Positions 15,657 through 24,825 of a DNA stretch of 46,443 bases are shown in pieces; position 1 is the stretch's first letter, and the number at the start of each line of letters is the position of its first letter. The position numbers and the translations under genes are program-made. Source of the stretch: Acidimicrobiaceae bacterium (GTDB lineage Bacteria; Actinomycetota; Acidimicrobiia; Acidimicrobiales; RAAP-2); contig PKWY01000033.1 in the NCBI GenBank assembly GCA_003132205.1, positions 43,930 to 90,372 on the forward strand. Direction: 5' to 3'. The notes under the pieces were generated by a model that saw only the letters and a list, made by a program, of their open reading frames with translations, made no database searches and was not told the origin of the DNA.

Positions 15657-15878
15657 CTATGTCATATGCAACCGTGACGACTCTGTCGGCAGACTTTGTG
15701 AATCATTGGCCTCAAAGTAGTGAGCCTCGAACTCGACCGTTGGCACGTAGTCGAGCGATTCGTGGTTGCGCCGCAGGTTGAACCAATCCACGTAGTTGAG
15801 CGTCGCCCATCCGAAGTGCTCGACATTGCGCCAGGGACCCTTACGGTGACTCAGCTCGGACTTGTAGAGGCCGTTCAG
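15657..15878 (-). pseudogene. IS3-family transposase, C-terminal remnant
   Basis: The minus strand encodes NGLYKSELSHRKGPWRNVEH, then LNYVDWFNLRRNHESLDYVP and EFEAHYFEAN before TAG at 15657. This matches the end of IS3/IS150-type DDE transposases (family: NGLYKxEL...WVDWYNNRRLHxxLGYVPPxEYE). The final catalytic-core part upstream of NGLYK is absent. It is a dead fragment; I could not find the terminal inverted repeats. Confidence 0.75.
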
Positions 15879-16038
15879 ATGCCGCGGTGAAGAGTAGTGG
15901 CCAAATCGCCCTTCTCACTTCGAACGGTGGTCCGGCGAAGAGGAGATGGCTCCACTCCCTCAGCCGAACTCACCGGATGCCGGTCCGAAATTGACGACTG
16001 GCGGGGTGTGGACGGCGTCGTCTTTGTACAGTTGACCC

Positions 16039-16632
16039 ATGTCGACACCGTCTCACGACGTAGGGGCCATCCTCCTCACCGGGGGCGCGAGTCGACGCAT
16101 GGGCTACGACAAGTCGGGGATCGAGATTGACGGCGTCACCCTCGCCGTTCGAACGGCGCACCTCCTGTTGCGCGTCGTCGAGACCGCCGTGGAGGTCGGT
16201 CCGGGCGTGTCGGGACTGCCGGCGACGCTCGAGCGACCGCCGGGCGGCGGGCCGCTCGTCGCCATCGCGGCCGGCCACCGCGCGTTGCGCCAACGAGGCC
16301 ACGAGGGAGCCGCGCTGGTGATCGCCTGCGACCTGCCCTTCATCTCCGAGAGGTTGCTGAGGTTCCTGGCGGAGTGGGATTCGCCGGGTTCTGTCGTGCC
16401 GGTGGTAAACGATCAGCCCCAGCCGCTGCTGGCTCGATGGGGACAGGTTGACCTTGAGAACACCCGGTCTTTCATCGAACAAGGTGAGCGTTCTCTCAAG
16501 CTCCTGACCACGCAACCCGGCGTCGCGCTGCTCGACCAATCACGGTGGGAACTGGTCGCGCAGGAGAGGGAGTTCTCTGACGTCGACAGCCCGGGGGATC
16601 TTCGACGTCTGGGACTCTCGAGTTCCGAGTGA
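16039..16632 (+). CDS. mobA: Molybdenum cofactor guanylyltransferase
   Basis: The 197-residue nucleotidyltransferase has the MobA N-terminal loop AILLTGGASRRMGYDKS (residues ~10-26), PGGGPLVAIAAG and the metal-binding ACDLPF. MobA attaches GMP to Mo-molybdopterin, giving the MGD required by the formate dehydrogenase encoded at 3683-6757. It differs from the second family member here (30237-30830), which is of the cytidylyltransferase type. The start ATG 16039 is first in a short group mobA-moeA-DUF6457. Confidence 0.9.
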   Translation: MSTPSHDVGAILLTGGASRRMGYDKSGIEIDGVTLAVRTAHLLLRVVETAVEVGPGVSGLPATLERPPGGGPLVAIAAGHRALRQRGHEGAALVIACDLPFISERLLRFLAEWDSPGSVVPVVNDQPQPLLARWGQVDLENTRSFIEQGERSLKLLTTQPGVALLDQSRWELVAQEREFSDVDSPGDLRRLGLSSSE

Positions 16633-16842
16633 TCTCAGCGGTGGTCACGAACCGTCCCTCACAAAGTAAGTTGGCAATCATGTCAATGCACGATGCGCCA
16701 GTCCCGACTCCGGTTTCGCAGACGGAACGGCCGCTCGACGGACCCGCCGCCGCGAGAGTCCAGGTCCGGCCGAGCGGCAACGTCGCCGGGCGCCGATGAT
16801 CGAAGGCTTCAACCTGCTCTCCAGGTGGTCGTGTACGGTGTC

Positions 16843-18105
16843 ATGATCTCGCTGGACGAGGCGCAGCGATACGTCCTACGCGACCTCGAGGCGCTGGCGC
16901 CGGTCGCAGTGCCGCTCGACGACGCCCTCGATCGCGTGAGTGCCCAGGTGGTGGAGGCCCGCGAGGCCGTCCCCGGATTCACCAACTCCGCGATGGACGG
17001 TTACGCCCTGAGATCGGACGACACCTCGGCCGGACCCGCCCGTTTGAGGGTGATCGGTTCGGTGCTCGCGGGCGACTCGCCTCGGCCGCGCCTCGAGTCA
17101 GGCGAGGCGATCCGCATCATGACCGGGGCACCGGTGCCCGACGGAGCCGACTGCGTGTGCATGATCGAAGAGGTGACCGTGCGCCCTCGTGGCGACGAGA
17201 TTCAAGTCGCGCGAGCCCTGAGCCACGGGGAGAACATCCGACTCGCCGGTGAGGACGTCGCCGTGGGCCAGGTCCTCGTCACTCCGGGATCGGAGCTGGG
17301 ACCGGTACTGCTCGGCCTCGTGGCGAGTCAAGGTCTCGACTCGCTCTTGGTGCACCCACGACCGAAGGTGGGCGTTCTCTCGACGGGCGACGAACTGATC
17401 GACTCTCGCGGGTCGTCCGTCTTCGGCAAGATCCACGACGTCAATAAGCGGCTCCTGCTGGCGTCATTGTGCCAATCGGGCTTCGACACGGTTGACCTGG
17501 GCATCGCCCGAGATGACTACGACGAGATCGAGAAGGGACTGAGCCGGGGAATCGCCGAGTGCGACGCCGTCGTCTCCACCGGCGGCGTCAGCGTGGGCGA
17601 CGCCGATCACGTCAAGACCGTCATCACCGACCGCTGTTCGGGGCGAGCCCGTTGGATGCAGATCGCGATCAGGCCCGCCAAGCCATTCGCCTTCGGCCTG
17701 AGCGAGAGCGGCACTCCCGTCTTCGGGCTACCGGGGAATCCGGTCTCGACGCTCGTGAGCTTTGAGTTGTTCGTGCGCCCCGCCCTGCGCCTGCTCGCGG
17801 GCCATACCGCCCTTGCGCGCCCGATGGTGACGGCGGTTCTCGACTGTCCGATTCCCCGGCGACGCGACGGCACGATCCACTTCGTCCACGCGTTCGCGGA
17901 GTTCCACCTTGACGGACACTTTCACGTGGTCGCCGCCGCCCCGCGGGGTTCCCACTCCCTACGTGCGGCGGCCAACGCGAACATCCTCGCCATGGTCGAA
18001 GACGGTGACGGCTTGGTCGCCGGAGAGACCGTCAGGGCGATGATCCTGAACCCGGCACAGCCTGACCCCGGCCGCTCGAACCGCTTCACGCTACCTTTGA
18101 TGTGA
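16843..18105 (+). CDS. moeA: Molybdopterin molybdenumtransferase, copy 1
   Basis: The 420-residue MoeA inserts molybdate into adenylated molybdopterin. Typical motifs are visible: VPGFTNSAMDGYAL (near residue 45), RIMTGAPVPDGAD, LSTGDEL, VSTGGVSVGD and the IRPAKPFAFG...FGLPGNPVS region. The open frame extends back to 16693, but the family N-terminus (SLDEAQRYVL) begins at ATG 16843, so that start is preferred; no strong ribosome site is seen. A second, about equally long MoeA is encoded at 38067-39338. The C-terminal domain IV is present in both. Confidence 0.93.
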   Translation: MISLDEAQRYVLRDLEALAPVAVPLDDALDRVSAQVVEAREAVPGFTNSAMDGYALRSDDTSAGPARLRVIGSVLAGDSPRPRLESGEAIRIMTGAPVPDGADCVCMIEEVTVRPRGDEIQVARALSHGENIRLAGEDVAVGQVLVTPGSELGPVLLGLVASQGLDSLLVHPRPKVGVLSTGDELIDSRGSSVFGKIHDVNKRLLLASLCQSGFDTVDLGIARDDYDEIEKGLSRGIAECDAVVSTGGVSVGDADHVKTVITDRCSGRARWMQIAIRPAKPFAFGLSESGTPVFGLPGNPVSTLVSFELFVRPALRLLAGHTALARPMVTAVLDCPIPRRRDGTIHFVHAFAEFHLDGHFHVVAAAPRGSHSLRAAANANILAMVEDGDGLVAGETVRAMILNPAQPDPGRSNRFTLPLM

Positions 18106-18344
18106 TGAGCGACATGGTTGACGAATGGCTGGTCCAGTACTCGGCGTCGCTCGGCGTGGCTCCGCCCACCAGCCAGGAGATTGAGGATCTGCTGAAACTG
18201 GCGGGAATCGCCGCGCGCTCGTCTGAACGAATCGCGGCGCCGGTTTCGACCTGGCTCGCCGCGAGGTCGCAACTGACGACGACCGAGGCTCTTGAACTGG
18301 CGGAACGTCTGGCGTCCGCGTTCAACGCCCTCGAGGACGAGTAA
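18102..18344 (+). CDS. DUF6457 protein, molybdenum-cofactor associated
   Basis: This 80-residue helical protein (WLVQYSASLGV...EIEDLLKLAGIAARSSERIAAPVSTWLA) fits DUF6457, a small family often next to or fused with mobA in actinobacteria. Its GTG overlaps the moeA stop (GTGA); ATG 18105 directly follows and could be used instead. The context supports a role in MGD synthesis or cofactor handling, but no activity is known. Confidence 0.75.
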   Translation: MMSDMVDEWLVQYSASLGVAPPTSQEIEDLLKLAGIAARSSERIAAPVSTWLAARSQLTTTEALELAERLASAFNALEDE

Positions 18345-18678
18345 TCGAGTGTACGCGTCGCGGAGTTGTCACGCGTTGGCCCATCCACGAGCGGCTCACG
18401 ATGTCAGTCCTGTGAAGACGACGGAGACTGTACTGAATGGTTGATCCTGTCCGACCAGCGACCGCTGACATTGGGCGGCGCGAAGAAGTGAACTTGGAGA
18501 TCTCCAGGTCGCCGGCAATGGGACCCGAGCGGACCACCAGTACCCGGGGGTTCGAGTTAAGGGCGACGGTCTTCAATGAGACGTCAACTGACGATGAATC
18601 AGAGACCTTTCGGTCTTCGACGGTCGGTCAGATTTCGAATAAGACTGGCAAGAGTCCCATCATTCAATGGAGTAGTAG
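18345..18678. other. Intergenic stretch, no clear gene
   Basis: An open frame at 18437-18706 has no recognisable domain and overlaps the next gene's start. GACCTTTCGGTC, a very short dyad, lies near 18605. Probably this holds the promoter of the following secreted protein. Confidence 0.4.
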
Positions 18679-20100
18679 TTGGACTACGGATTCTCACGTC
18701 GCGTGACTCGTGCGGCACCCGCTAGACGTGCGCTTGTCGCCGGCGTCCATTGCCTGGTTATCACCCTCTCTATCGGCGTACTCTCACCGATCACGTCAGC
18801 GGGGGCTACGACCCAGCTTTCGTCGACGTTGGCTGCCTACGATGCTCCATACCTGGGATCCCCCTCTGCCTCAAACCCGGCCGTCGTCGGCGCCGTCGCC
18901 AGCGCAAGCGGCGATGGTTACTACGTTCTTCGTTCGAACGGCGAAGTCGACGCCTACGGCGCACCCGACTACGGCTCACCAGCTTCTGAAGGTCTCCCCC
19001 TCGGCACCACCGCGACGGGCATCGCGCTCGACGCTGCAACTGGGGGTTACTGGGTCGTCAGTTCCAACGGCACGGTCCAGGGATTCAACGCTCCGTTCCT
19101 CGGCCAGCCGCACATCCCACCGCGAGGGTGGGGGCAGCATCCGGCCGCCGTCGCCATCGCGGCGGCGCCCGACGGAGCCGGCTACTACGTGCTGCGGGCG
19201 AACGGAGCCGTCGGCGCGTACGGCGTCAAAGGACACGGCTCGCTCGGCGGTCACCTCCACTACGGAACGACGGCCCCCGTGGTCGCGGTCGCCATGGCGG
19301 TCGATCCCACGACGGGTGGCTACTGGATCGCGACCTCTACAGGCAACGTCGCCAACTTTGACGCACCCGACGACGGATCGCCCTTGGCCGGCGCCCACGG
19401 TAGGTACAACGGCGTGCCCGTCACCGCCCTCGCGGCCACCACCGATGGAACGGGTTACTACGTGCTGAAAGCCAATGGTGAGATCGACAGCTACGGGGCC
19501 ACGTTGCACGGCTCGCTCGCCGCGTCGAAGGCGCTGTCGGAGGGCGGTTTCGCGAGCGCGCTCGCGGTCGATCCCTCGACGGGCGGCTACTACGAGGCGG
19601 TCGACGTGACGCCGCTCGACGGCTACCTCAATCCGCTTCGAGCAGTCACTTCGCTCGTTCCCCAAGAGATCGACCAAGGCGTGGACTACTGCGCGTCGGG
19701 ACCTATCTACGCACTCGGCGACGCGGTGGTAGCGAATCTCTACGATCCGGGCTGGCCGAGCGGCGTGTTCATCTCCTATCGATTGACGGGTGGTCCTGCG
19801 AAGAGTCGCTACGTCTACGTGGCGGAGAACGTGACGCCGAAAGTGGTGATCGGCGAGCACGTCACAGCGGCGACCGTCGTCGGCGTGGTGCACGACGCGA
19901 AGACCTGCCTCGAAACCGGGTGGGCGGACCCGCCGGCATCGCCGGAACACGCCGCTGGCCACTTGGAGTACAACGGGAAGAACTCGACCGCCTACGGACT
20001 GAACTTCAACTCCCTACTGCAAGCCCTCGGGGCACGACCCGGTCTCCCGCAGCCCTTCGGGCCGCCAGGCCCCCTACCCTCCAGTTGGCCCACGTGGTGA
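18679..20100 (+). CDS. Secreted repeat protein with C-terminal M23/lipoyl-like domain
   Basis: A basic N-terminus and a hydrophobic stretch (residues ~17-42, ending near TSAGAT) look like a signal peptide. Residues ~50-310 contain about six repeats of the form GYYVLRxNGEVDAYGAPxxGS alternating with GGYWVVSSNGTVxxFxAP, a beta-propeller-like arrangement. Residues ~325-420 (QGVDYCASGPIYALGDAVV, GVFISYRLTGG, YVYVAENVTP, HVTAATVVG) resemble the beta-barrel of M23-type domains, though I cannot place all catalytic histidines. It is probably cell-wall or surface associated. Start is uncertain: TTG 18679 gives the longest frame and GTG 18703 is an alternative. Confidence 0.75.
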   Translation: MDYGFSRRVTRAAPARRALVAGVHCLVITLSIGVLSPITSAGATTQLSSTLAAYDAPYLGSPSASNPAVVGAVASASGDGYYVLRSNGEVDAYGAPDYGSPASEGLPLGTTATGIALDAATGGYWVVSSNGTVQGFNAPFLGQPHIPPRGWGQHPAAVAIAAAPDGAGYYVLRANGAVGAYGVKGHGSLGGHLHYGTTAPVVAVAMAVDPTTGGYWIATSTGNVANFDAPDDGSPLAGAHGRYNGVPVTALAATTDGTGYYVLKANGEIDSYGATLHGSLAASKALSEGGFASALAVDPSTGGYYEAVDVTPLDGYLNPLRAVTSLVPQEIDQGVDYCASGPIYALGDAVVANLYDPGWPSGVFISYRLTGGPAKSRYVYVAENVTPKVVIGEHVTAATVVGVVHDAKTCLETGWADPPASPEHAAGHLEYNGKNSTAYGLNFNSLLQALGARPGLPQPFGPPGPLPSSWPTW

Positions 20101-20226
20101 TCTCACCATATCTGCTTTACAGATGATAAGGATCAACGAAATCGACTTGCCAGATAGCAGCCGAGCAGGCATACTGGCTTGAGCGTGCTTTTGTCTTTCC
20201 TAAGAAGAGAAAATCATGGTTTCTGC

Positions 20227-20260
20227 AAAAGGGCCACCCACCCCCCGGGTTGGCCCTTTT
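20227..20260 (+). terminator. Rho-independent-type terminator hairpin
   Basis: AAAAGGGCCA (20227-20236) pairs with TGGCCCTTTT (20251-20260) around a CCC/GGG-rich centre. The flanking A-run and T-run make it usable in both directions. It lies 127 bases after the stop of the secreted repeat protein. A short frame starting with ATG 20216, after AAGAAGAGAA, reads into the hairpin, so attenuation cannot be excluded. Confidence 0.65.
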
Positions 20261-20482
20261 GTGTTTTCCGGCGATGTTGAAAGGCGCTTTGCCGCACCTC
20301 TTCGCTTGAGAACACCGTGAATCACAGGATGTCTTCGCGAAGGTCTTGTCCAAGAGACATCCGTGCACATGGAGACGTCTACTTCGGCTTCGTGAACATC
20401 GCGGAATCCGTGAAGAATCGACGGGACCCGGACCTCACTCTCTCGCTAGATGAAGTGTGGTCCGGACCCCGTCGGCAGATGG

Positions 20483-20725
20483 CTAGTTGGTGGTGACGCC
20501 CGTGCTGGTCGACTGAGCTGCGGGGCCGCTGCCGAAGCCCTGCTCGGTCGACGTGACCGTGAAGCTGGAGTCCAGTTTTTCCGTCACGTACGTACCGTCA
20601 GTCTTCTGCATATGAACCTCGTAAGCTGAACCGCCCGACAATCCGCATCCATCTTCTGATCCCAAGGCGTCGGGATCGAGACCGGGCGGTCGACCAGTAA
20701 TACGCAGGGTTTTGGAGCGTCTCAA
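20483..20725 (-). pseudogene. Possible remnant of a PepSY-like secreted protein
   Basis: The minus-strand frame ends with SAYEVHMQKTDGTYVTEKLD and SSFTVTSTEQGFGSG before its stop. This resembles the last strands of PepSY-type repeats in actinobacterial secreted proteins (AYEVHVxKxDGTxVTVxVDxxFxV). Upstream residues do not continue the domain, and no signal peptide is in frame, so the gene seems frameshifted or truncated. This is a weak assignment from a short match. Confidence 0.35.
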
Positions 20726-21613
20726 CTATTCCAGGTCGAAAACGTCCCGCGGCTATCCCAAGGTTTGTGCGATCAACCGTCGCCGGGCCCTGGGTCACTG
20801 ATTCTCGTTCATCACGCCCGATTGAATTGATCTGCGATCTCCATCGTTCTCCCGTTGTTTCCCACCTGTCGCGGCGGTTGGCAGACGCGCAATAAGATCT
20901 GGGGATTGGAGTAGTTCCATCTTCAGTGACAAGGATTGGCTCGGCGAGCCTCCTTCAAGAGAAGCGCACGATACCGCGGCTGCCAAGGGGCGTGAGACAG
21001 GAAGACTGGTGGACAGCTTCGCTAGGCCAAGCGCTTACGTTGTGTCGGGGCCGCGCACTCGCGACAGAGCACGACAGACGAGCGGGGTCCTTCATCCGAA
21101 TCGGCTGCGCGAAGGATACGGACAACGCCGCTCGTGCGGCACTGACGCGCGTGCCAGCACATGCGACGAGCGCATCCGCAGGGTCCGGTCGCCGGCGTTC
21201 GCAATGCTCTCACAGGCGAAGGGTCGCTAACTGACAAAGCGGGCGAAAGAATGCTCACGAAAACCCCCTCATGTCGTGATAATACGAATCATACCGAGAA
21301 CTCATTGACAGTGGGGGATTCGACGTCGTGGGACTGTTGCCTGCACAGGCGCAACCTTTGCCCGTCACCTATAGTTTCGCCAGTCTCGTTTGACCAACCG
21401 GTTTTTCGCAAGACTTCTGTGCAGTCGTTTGGCGACACGGACCGTTCTTCGATGGCGAAGTCGGTGGCCTAGCTCGCCGCAATCAGTTCAACCTTCAGCG
21501 TCGGATAGTCCGTGTGGAGCTTGTTCGTATCGAGTGAACAGTGAGACCTAACGTTGTGATAGGTGGCATAGAACATTGATTGTTGCCTCCTATCTGGCAG
21601 AGGGAAGGGAAAC

Positions 21614-22726
21614 GTGAGCCCCTTCACGATGAAGCCGCTCGATTTCGTCATCGAGCCCGAACCGGACAACCCACACGAGGTCGAAGGAATCCTCAATCCC
21701 GCGGCCGCGCGCGGTCCTGACGGAGAGCTCTACCTGTTTCCCCGAATGGTTGGAGCTGGGAACTTCTCGCGCATTGGCATCCTCAGGGTCCTCTTCGACC
21801 ACGCCGGCGACCCGTGCGGCGTCGAACGGCTCGGCATTGCGCTCGAGCCCGAAATGGCGTACGAGTTGCGACCCGACGGCGGGGGTGGCTGCGAGGATCC
21901 CCGGATTACGTACGTCGAGCCGCTGGAACAATACGTGATGACCTACACGGCCTTTTCGCCGGTCGGACCACGAGTCGCCCTGGCCATCTCGAAGGATCTG
22001 CTCAGCTGGCATCGTCTGGGACTCGCCACGTTCCTGCCCTACGAAGGCATCGAGTTCGACGGCATCGACAACAAGGACGCGTCCAGCTTCCCCGTTGCCA
22101 TTCCCAACCCCTCGGGCCAACTCGAACTGGCGTTACTCCACCGACCGCTCTTTCCCGGCACCCTGCCCGAAGAGACGATTGGCATGGACGAGGACCGCGA
22201 GGTGGACCTGCATCGAGAGAGCATCTGGATCTCCTACAGTGCAACGGCCTTGGACGCAATAGGCCAGCGCCAGCTGAGCCACTTCACGTCGCACCGCCGA
22301 CTGGCGGCTCCGGTGTCGCCTTGGGAGACACTCAAGATCGGCAGCGGCACACCACCGGTCATGACGCTCCACGGCTGGCTGATCGTCTACCACGGCGTCA
22401 GCGAGGTCGTGCAACCCGGCGACGAAGAACACCGATTGACGTACTCAGCCGGGGTAATGGTGCTCTCGAAGAAGTATCCTCATGAGCTTCTCTACCGTTC
22501 AACCGAGCCGCTCCTGGTGCCGGTGCCCTCGGAGCAACGCCAAGGGACCTTCGCGAATGTGGTATTTCCCACCGGCATCGACCGGCGCGACGACATAGAC
22601 CAGCCACACCGTCACGACGTCTACTACGGCATGAACGACTTTCGCATTGGCGTGGCACGCCTCGACGTTCCACCCGTTATTCCATTCACCGGCGTCGCTG
22701 ACCCGCCATCCAGCGATAGTGGTTGA
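21614..22726 (+). CDS. Glycoside hydrolase family 130-type protein (beta-mannoside phosphorylase-like)
   Basis: The 370-residue protein shows the five-bladed propeller pattern of GH130: NPAAARGPDGELYLFPRMV near the start, the GCEDPRIT motif with the conserved Asp near residue 94, YVMTYTAFS, IDNKDASSFP, GSGTPPV and GWLIVYHGV. GH130 enzymes phosphorolyse or hydrolyse beta-mannosides or beta-mannan oligosaccharides. GGAAGGGAAAC precedes GTG 21614, which decides the start. No sugar transporter or other glycosidase lies nearby, so the substrate is open; a role in an internal mannoside or glycolipid is possible. Confidence 0.87.
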   Translation: MSPFTMKPLDFVIEPEPDNPHEVEGILNPAAARGPDGELYLFPRMVGAGNFSRIGILRVLFDHAGDPCGVERLGIALEPEMAYELRPDGGGGCEDPRITYVEPLEQYVMTYTAFSPVGPRVALAISKDLLSWHRLGLATFLPYEGIEFDGIDNKDASSFPVAIPNPSGQLELALLHRPLFPGTLPEETIGMDEDREVDLHRESIWISYSATALDAIGQRQLSHFTSHRRLAAPVSPWETLKIGSGTPPVMTLHGWLIVYHGVSEVVQPGDEEHRLTYSAGVMVLSKKYPHELLYRSTEPLLVPVPSEQRQGTFANVVFPTGIDRRDDIDQPHRHDVYYGMNDFRIGVARLDVPPVIPFTGVADPPSSDSG

Positions 22727-23187
22727 AGTTCGCCCGCCGGGGCGACGTTAACTGAGCCATCCGGCGCCAGCGATGCTGCGCCGTTCAGCGAACAAGCAAG
22801 GAACAACAAATGGGATGAGCAGCTTTTGCAGGTGGACCTGAATTCTTGCTTTGGCCGTCGACAACACCTCGACGGCCCTAGATCCAGCATCTCATCATTT
22901 GCCCCTCCAAACTGACTACTGGCCAAACCTCCGTTCGGGCTTTCCGATAGCCAATTTGAAAGCGCCTGAATAGAATTTCATGCGCATGTCCTTCTACTCT
23001 CAAGGTGCCGGGATCGTGACCTGAAAGGAACTGTGGCTGCTCGGCTTCGAGTCATCGAGAAGTAGGTGCCACTTCGAAATCTAACGGGGCCATGGTCGAA
23101 AAGCCCACACAGCGACATTGAATGTCGCTCCTCGATGGTCCGACTGATACTGTCACCAATGAGATGCGTTGGAGGGGAGGGGTAACC
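22727..23187. other. Intergenic stretch with one hairpin
   Basis: No gene is credible here. GGCCGTCGA (22853-22861) and TCGACGGCC (22869-22877) form a perfect 9-base stem with a 7-base loop, about 130 bases after the GH130 stop. It has no T-run, so it may be a factor-dependent or non-canonical terminator. The strong GGAGGGGAGGGG just before 23188 is the lemA ribosome site. Confidence 0.5.
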
Positions 23188-23832
23188 GTGGTTGTGGTAA
23201 TCATCGTGGTCATTGTTGTCCTCATTCTGGTCTTGGGCCTGTGGGCCGCCTACAACGCCCTCGTCAAGAAGCGCAATCGGACGCAAGAGGCGTGGTCCGA
23301 GATTGACGTCGAGCTGAAGCGGCGACACGACCTCATCCCCAACCTGGTCTCAACCGTCGAGGGATACGCCTCTCACGAGCGAGGCACCTTCGAAGCGGTG
23401 ACCGCGGCCCGCGCCACTGCGGTGTCGGCGGGCGCCACTGGCGACCCGGCCAAGATTGCTCCTGCGGAAGATGCGCTCTCTGGTGCGCTGCGCTCCCTGT
23501 TCGCCGTCGCCGAGAACTATCCGCAGTTGCGCGCCGTGGAGAGTTTCGTCCAGTTGCAGGAGACTCTCACTGCGACCGAGGACAAGATCGAATACGCGCG
23601 GCGCTACTACAACACCAGTGCACGCGACTACAACATCTCGCTCCAAACATTCCCGCGCAACTTCATTGCCGGGTCGTTCCATTTCACCGCGGTCGCCTTC
23701 TTCGGCGCCGGCGACGCCGATCGCGCGGTGCCCGAAGTCAAGTTCCCCGGTTCAGACGCCGCGGGAACGGCGGCGTCTCCCGCGGGCCCTCCCCCCGCTA
23801 CCGGCGAGCAGGGCCCCCCGTCGGCGACTTGA
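23188..23832 (+). CDS. lemA: LemA family membrane protein
   Basis: An N-terminal transmembrane helix (VVVVIIVVIVVLILVLGLW) is followed by the LemA core: YNALVKKRNRTQEAWSEIDV, RRHDLIPNLVSTVEGYASHE, YPQLRAVESFVQLQETLTATE and YYNTSARDYN. The last ~40 residues are a Pro/Gly/Ala-rich tail. GTG 23188 is chosen because GGAGGGGAGGGG lies just before it and it yields the usual LemA length; an in-frame ATG at 23122 would add 22 residues. LemA commonly accompanies HtpX-type proteases, and one is encoded convergently next door. Confidence 0.88.
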   Translation: MVVVIIVVIVVLILVLGLWAAYNALVKKRNRTQEAWSEIDVELKRRHDLIPNLVSTVEGYASHERGTFEAVTAARATAVSAGATGDPAKIAPAEDALSGALRSLFAVAENYPQLRAVESFVQLQETLTATEDKIEYARRYYNTSARDYNISLQTFPRNFIAGSFHFTAVAFFGAGDADRAVPEVKFPGSDAAGTAASPAGPPPATGEQGPPSAT

Positions 23833-23850
23833 CTCTCTCAACGACGGATC

Positions 23851-24825
23851 TCAAATCTTCTCGCCCGAGACCATCTTCTCCAGTTCAGCGATGCGATCCT
23901 CGATCGGGGGGTGCGTGTCGTAGAGACGATGGAACCACGATTCGTGGTGGCGCAACGGGTCGTCGATGCACATGGACGCGGTGGCGTGATTCATCTTCTT
24001 GAACGGCACGTCGTTCTGCTGAAGCTTCTTGAGCGCGCTCAGCAGCCCGGCCGGGTTGCGAGTGAGGGCGACGCCGCTCACGTCGGCCAGTGATTCGCGG
24101 CGACGCGAGAGCGCGAGGCGGATGAGTGGTCCGAAGATGAAACCGACGATCGCGAGCAGCAGGCCCGCGACAAAGATCACGATAACTATCTGACCACCGT
24201 TGCGGCCGCGTCCCCGTCCCATGCTCGCGAAGTAGGCGCCGCGCCAAAAGACGCTCGCCAGCAGCGCGGCCATGCCGATCATCGTGCCGACCACGAGCAG
24301 CAGCCTGATGTCGTGATTCTTGATGTGGCTCATTTCGTGGCCCGCCACGCCCTCGAGCTCCTCGCGGTTCATGACCTGGACCAGCCCGGTCGTGAACGTG
24401 ATCGCCGCTTTGTCCGAACTGACTCCCGTGGCGAAAGCGTTGGGGGACGGATCGTCAATCACGTAGACGTCGGGCTTTGGGATGCCCTCGCCAATGGCCA
24501 GGGCGTCGACGAGATCATGCAGTTGCTGGTAGCGAATCGGGTCGGCGGGCACGGCTCCCGAGACCCGTAGGACCAAGCGGGCTCCGGCCTTAAGGGAGTA
24601 GAGAATGCCGCAGAGCGCCAGAAGCGCACAGATGGCCATCCCAACAAAGATCGGGGCTGATCCGTAACTAACCGTCTGGCCGGGTGCGGCCGCGTTGCTG
24701 GCGACATGAGAGGAGAGGGTCGTGAAGAGCAGACCACAGACTGCGCCAATCGCGATCCAAATGATGAAGAACAGACCGATGAAAATCATGCTTCGACGGT
24801 TGTTGCTGGCAATCTCGCTGTACAT
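23851..24825 (-). CDS. htpX: M48 family membrane metallopeptidase (HtpX-like)
   Basis: The 324-residue protein begins MYSEIASNNRRS, has two N-terminal transmembrane helices, then the zinc motif GHEMSH (HExxH) followed by two more helices and the third ligand region RRRESLADVSGV. The C-terminus has THPPIEDRIAEL, as in HtpX. It cuts misfolded membrane proteins, with the active site in the cytoplasm. ATG 24825 fits the family N-terminus; GTG/ATG further up to 24906 would add 27 unmatched residues. It is convergent with lemA, its usual partner. Confidence 0.9.
   Translation of the reverse strand: MYSEIASNNRRSMIFIGLFFIIWIAIGAVCGLLFTTLSSHVASNAAAPGQTVSYGSAPIFVGMAICALLALCGILYSLKAGARLVLRVSGAVPADPIRYQQLHDLVDALAIGEGIPKPDVYVIDDPSPNAFATGVSSDKAAITFTTGLVQVMNREELEGVAGHEMSHIKNHDIRLLLVVGTMIGMAALLASVFWRGAYFASMGRGRGRNGGQIVIVIFVAGLLLAIVGFIFGPLIRLALSRRRESLADVSGVALTRNPAGLLSALKKLQQNDVPFKKMNHATASMCIDDPLRHHESWFHRLYDTHPPIEDRIAELEKMVSGEKI

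Larger units (their letters stand above)
20101..21613. other. Long stretch without a secure gene
   Basis: This 1.5-kb region has a strong hairpin at 20227-20260 and a decayed-looking secreted protein end at 20483-20725 (both listed). Other frames, such as 20926-21234 plus and 21022-21258 minus, are short, overlap one another and show no domain. A 35-residue minus-strand frame just upstream of the GH130 gene (start near 21576, stop near 21470) is not recognised. Base composition is more mixed than in neighbouring genes, consistent with degraded or acquired DNA. Confidence 0.5.

Noticed and set aside
14983..15657. 224-residue minus-strand protein as an intact PPOX gene
   Set aside because: Similarity ends near residue 96; the remaining residues run antisense-like into the MBL gene in another frame.
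21590..22120. Minus-strand frame opposite GH130
   Set aside because: GH130 on the plus strand has family motifs and a ribosome site; the opposite frame has neither.
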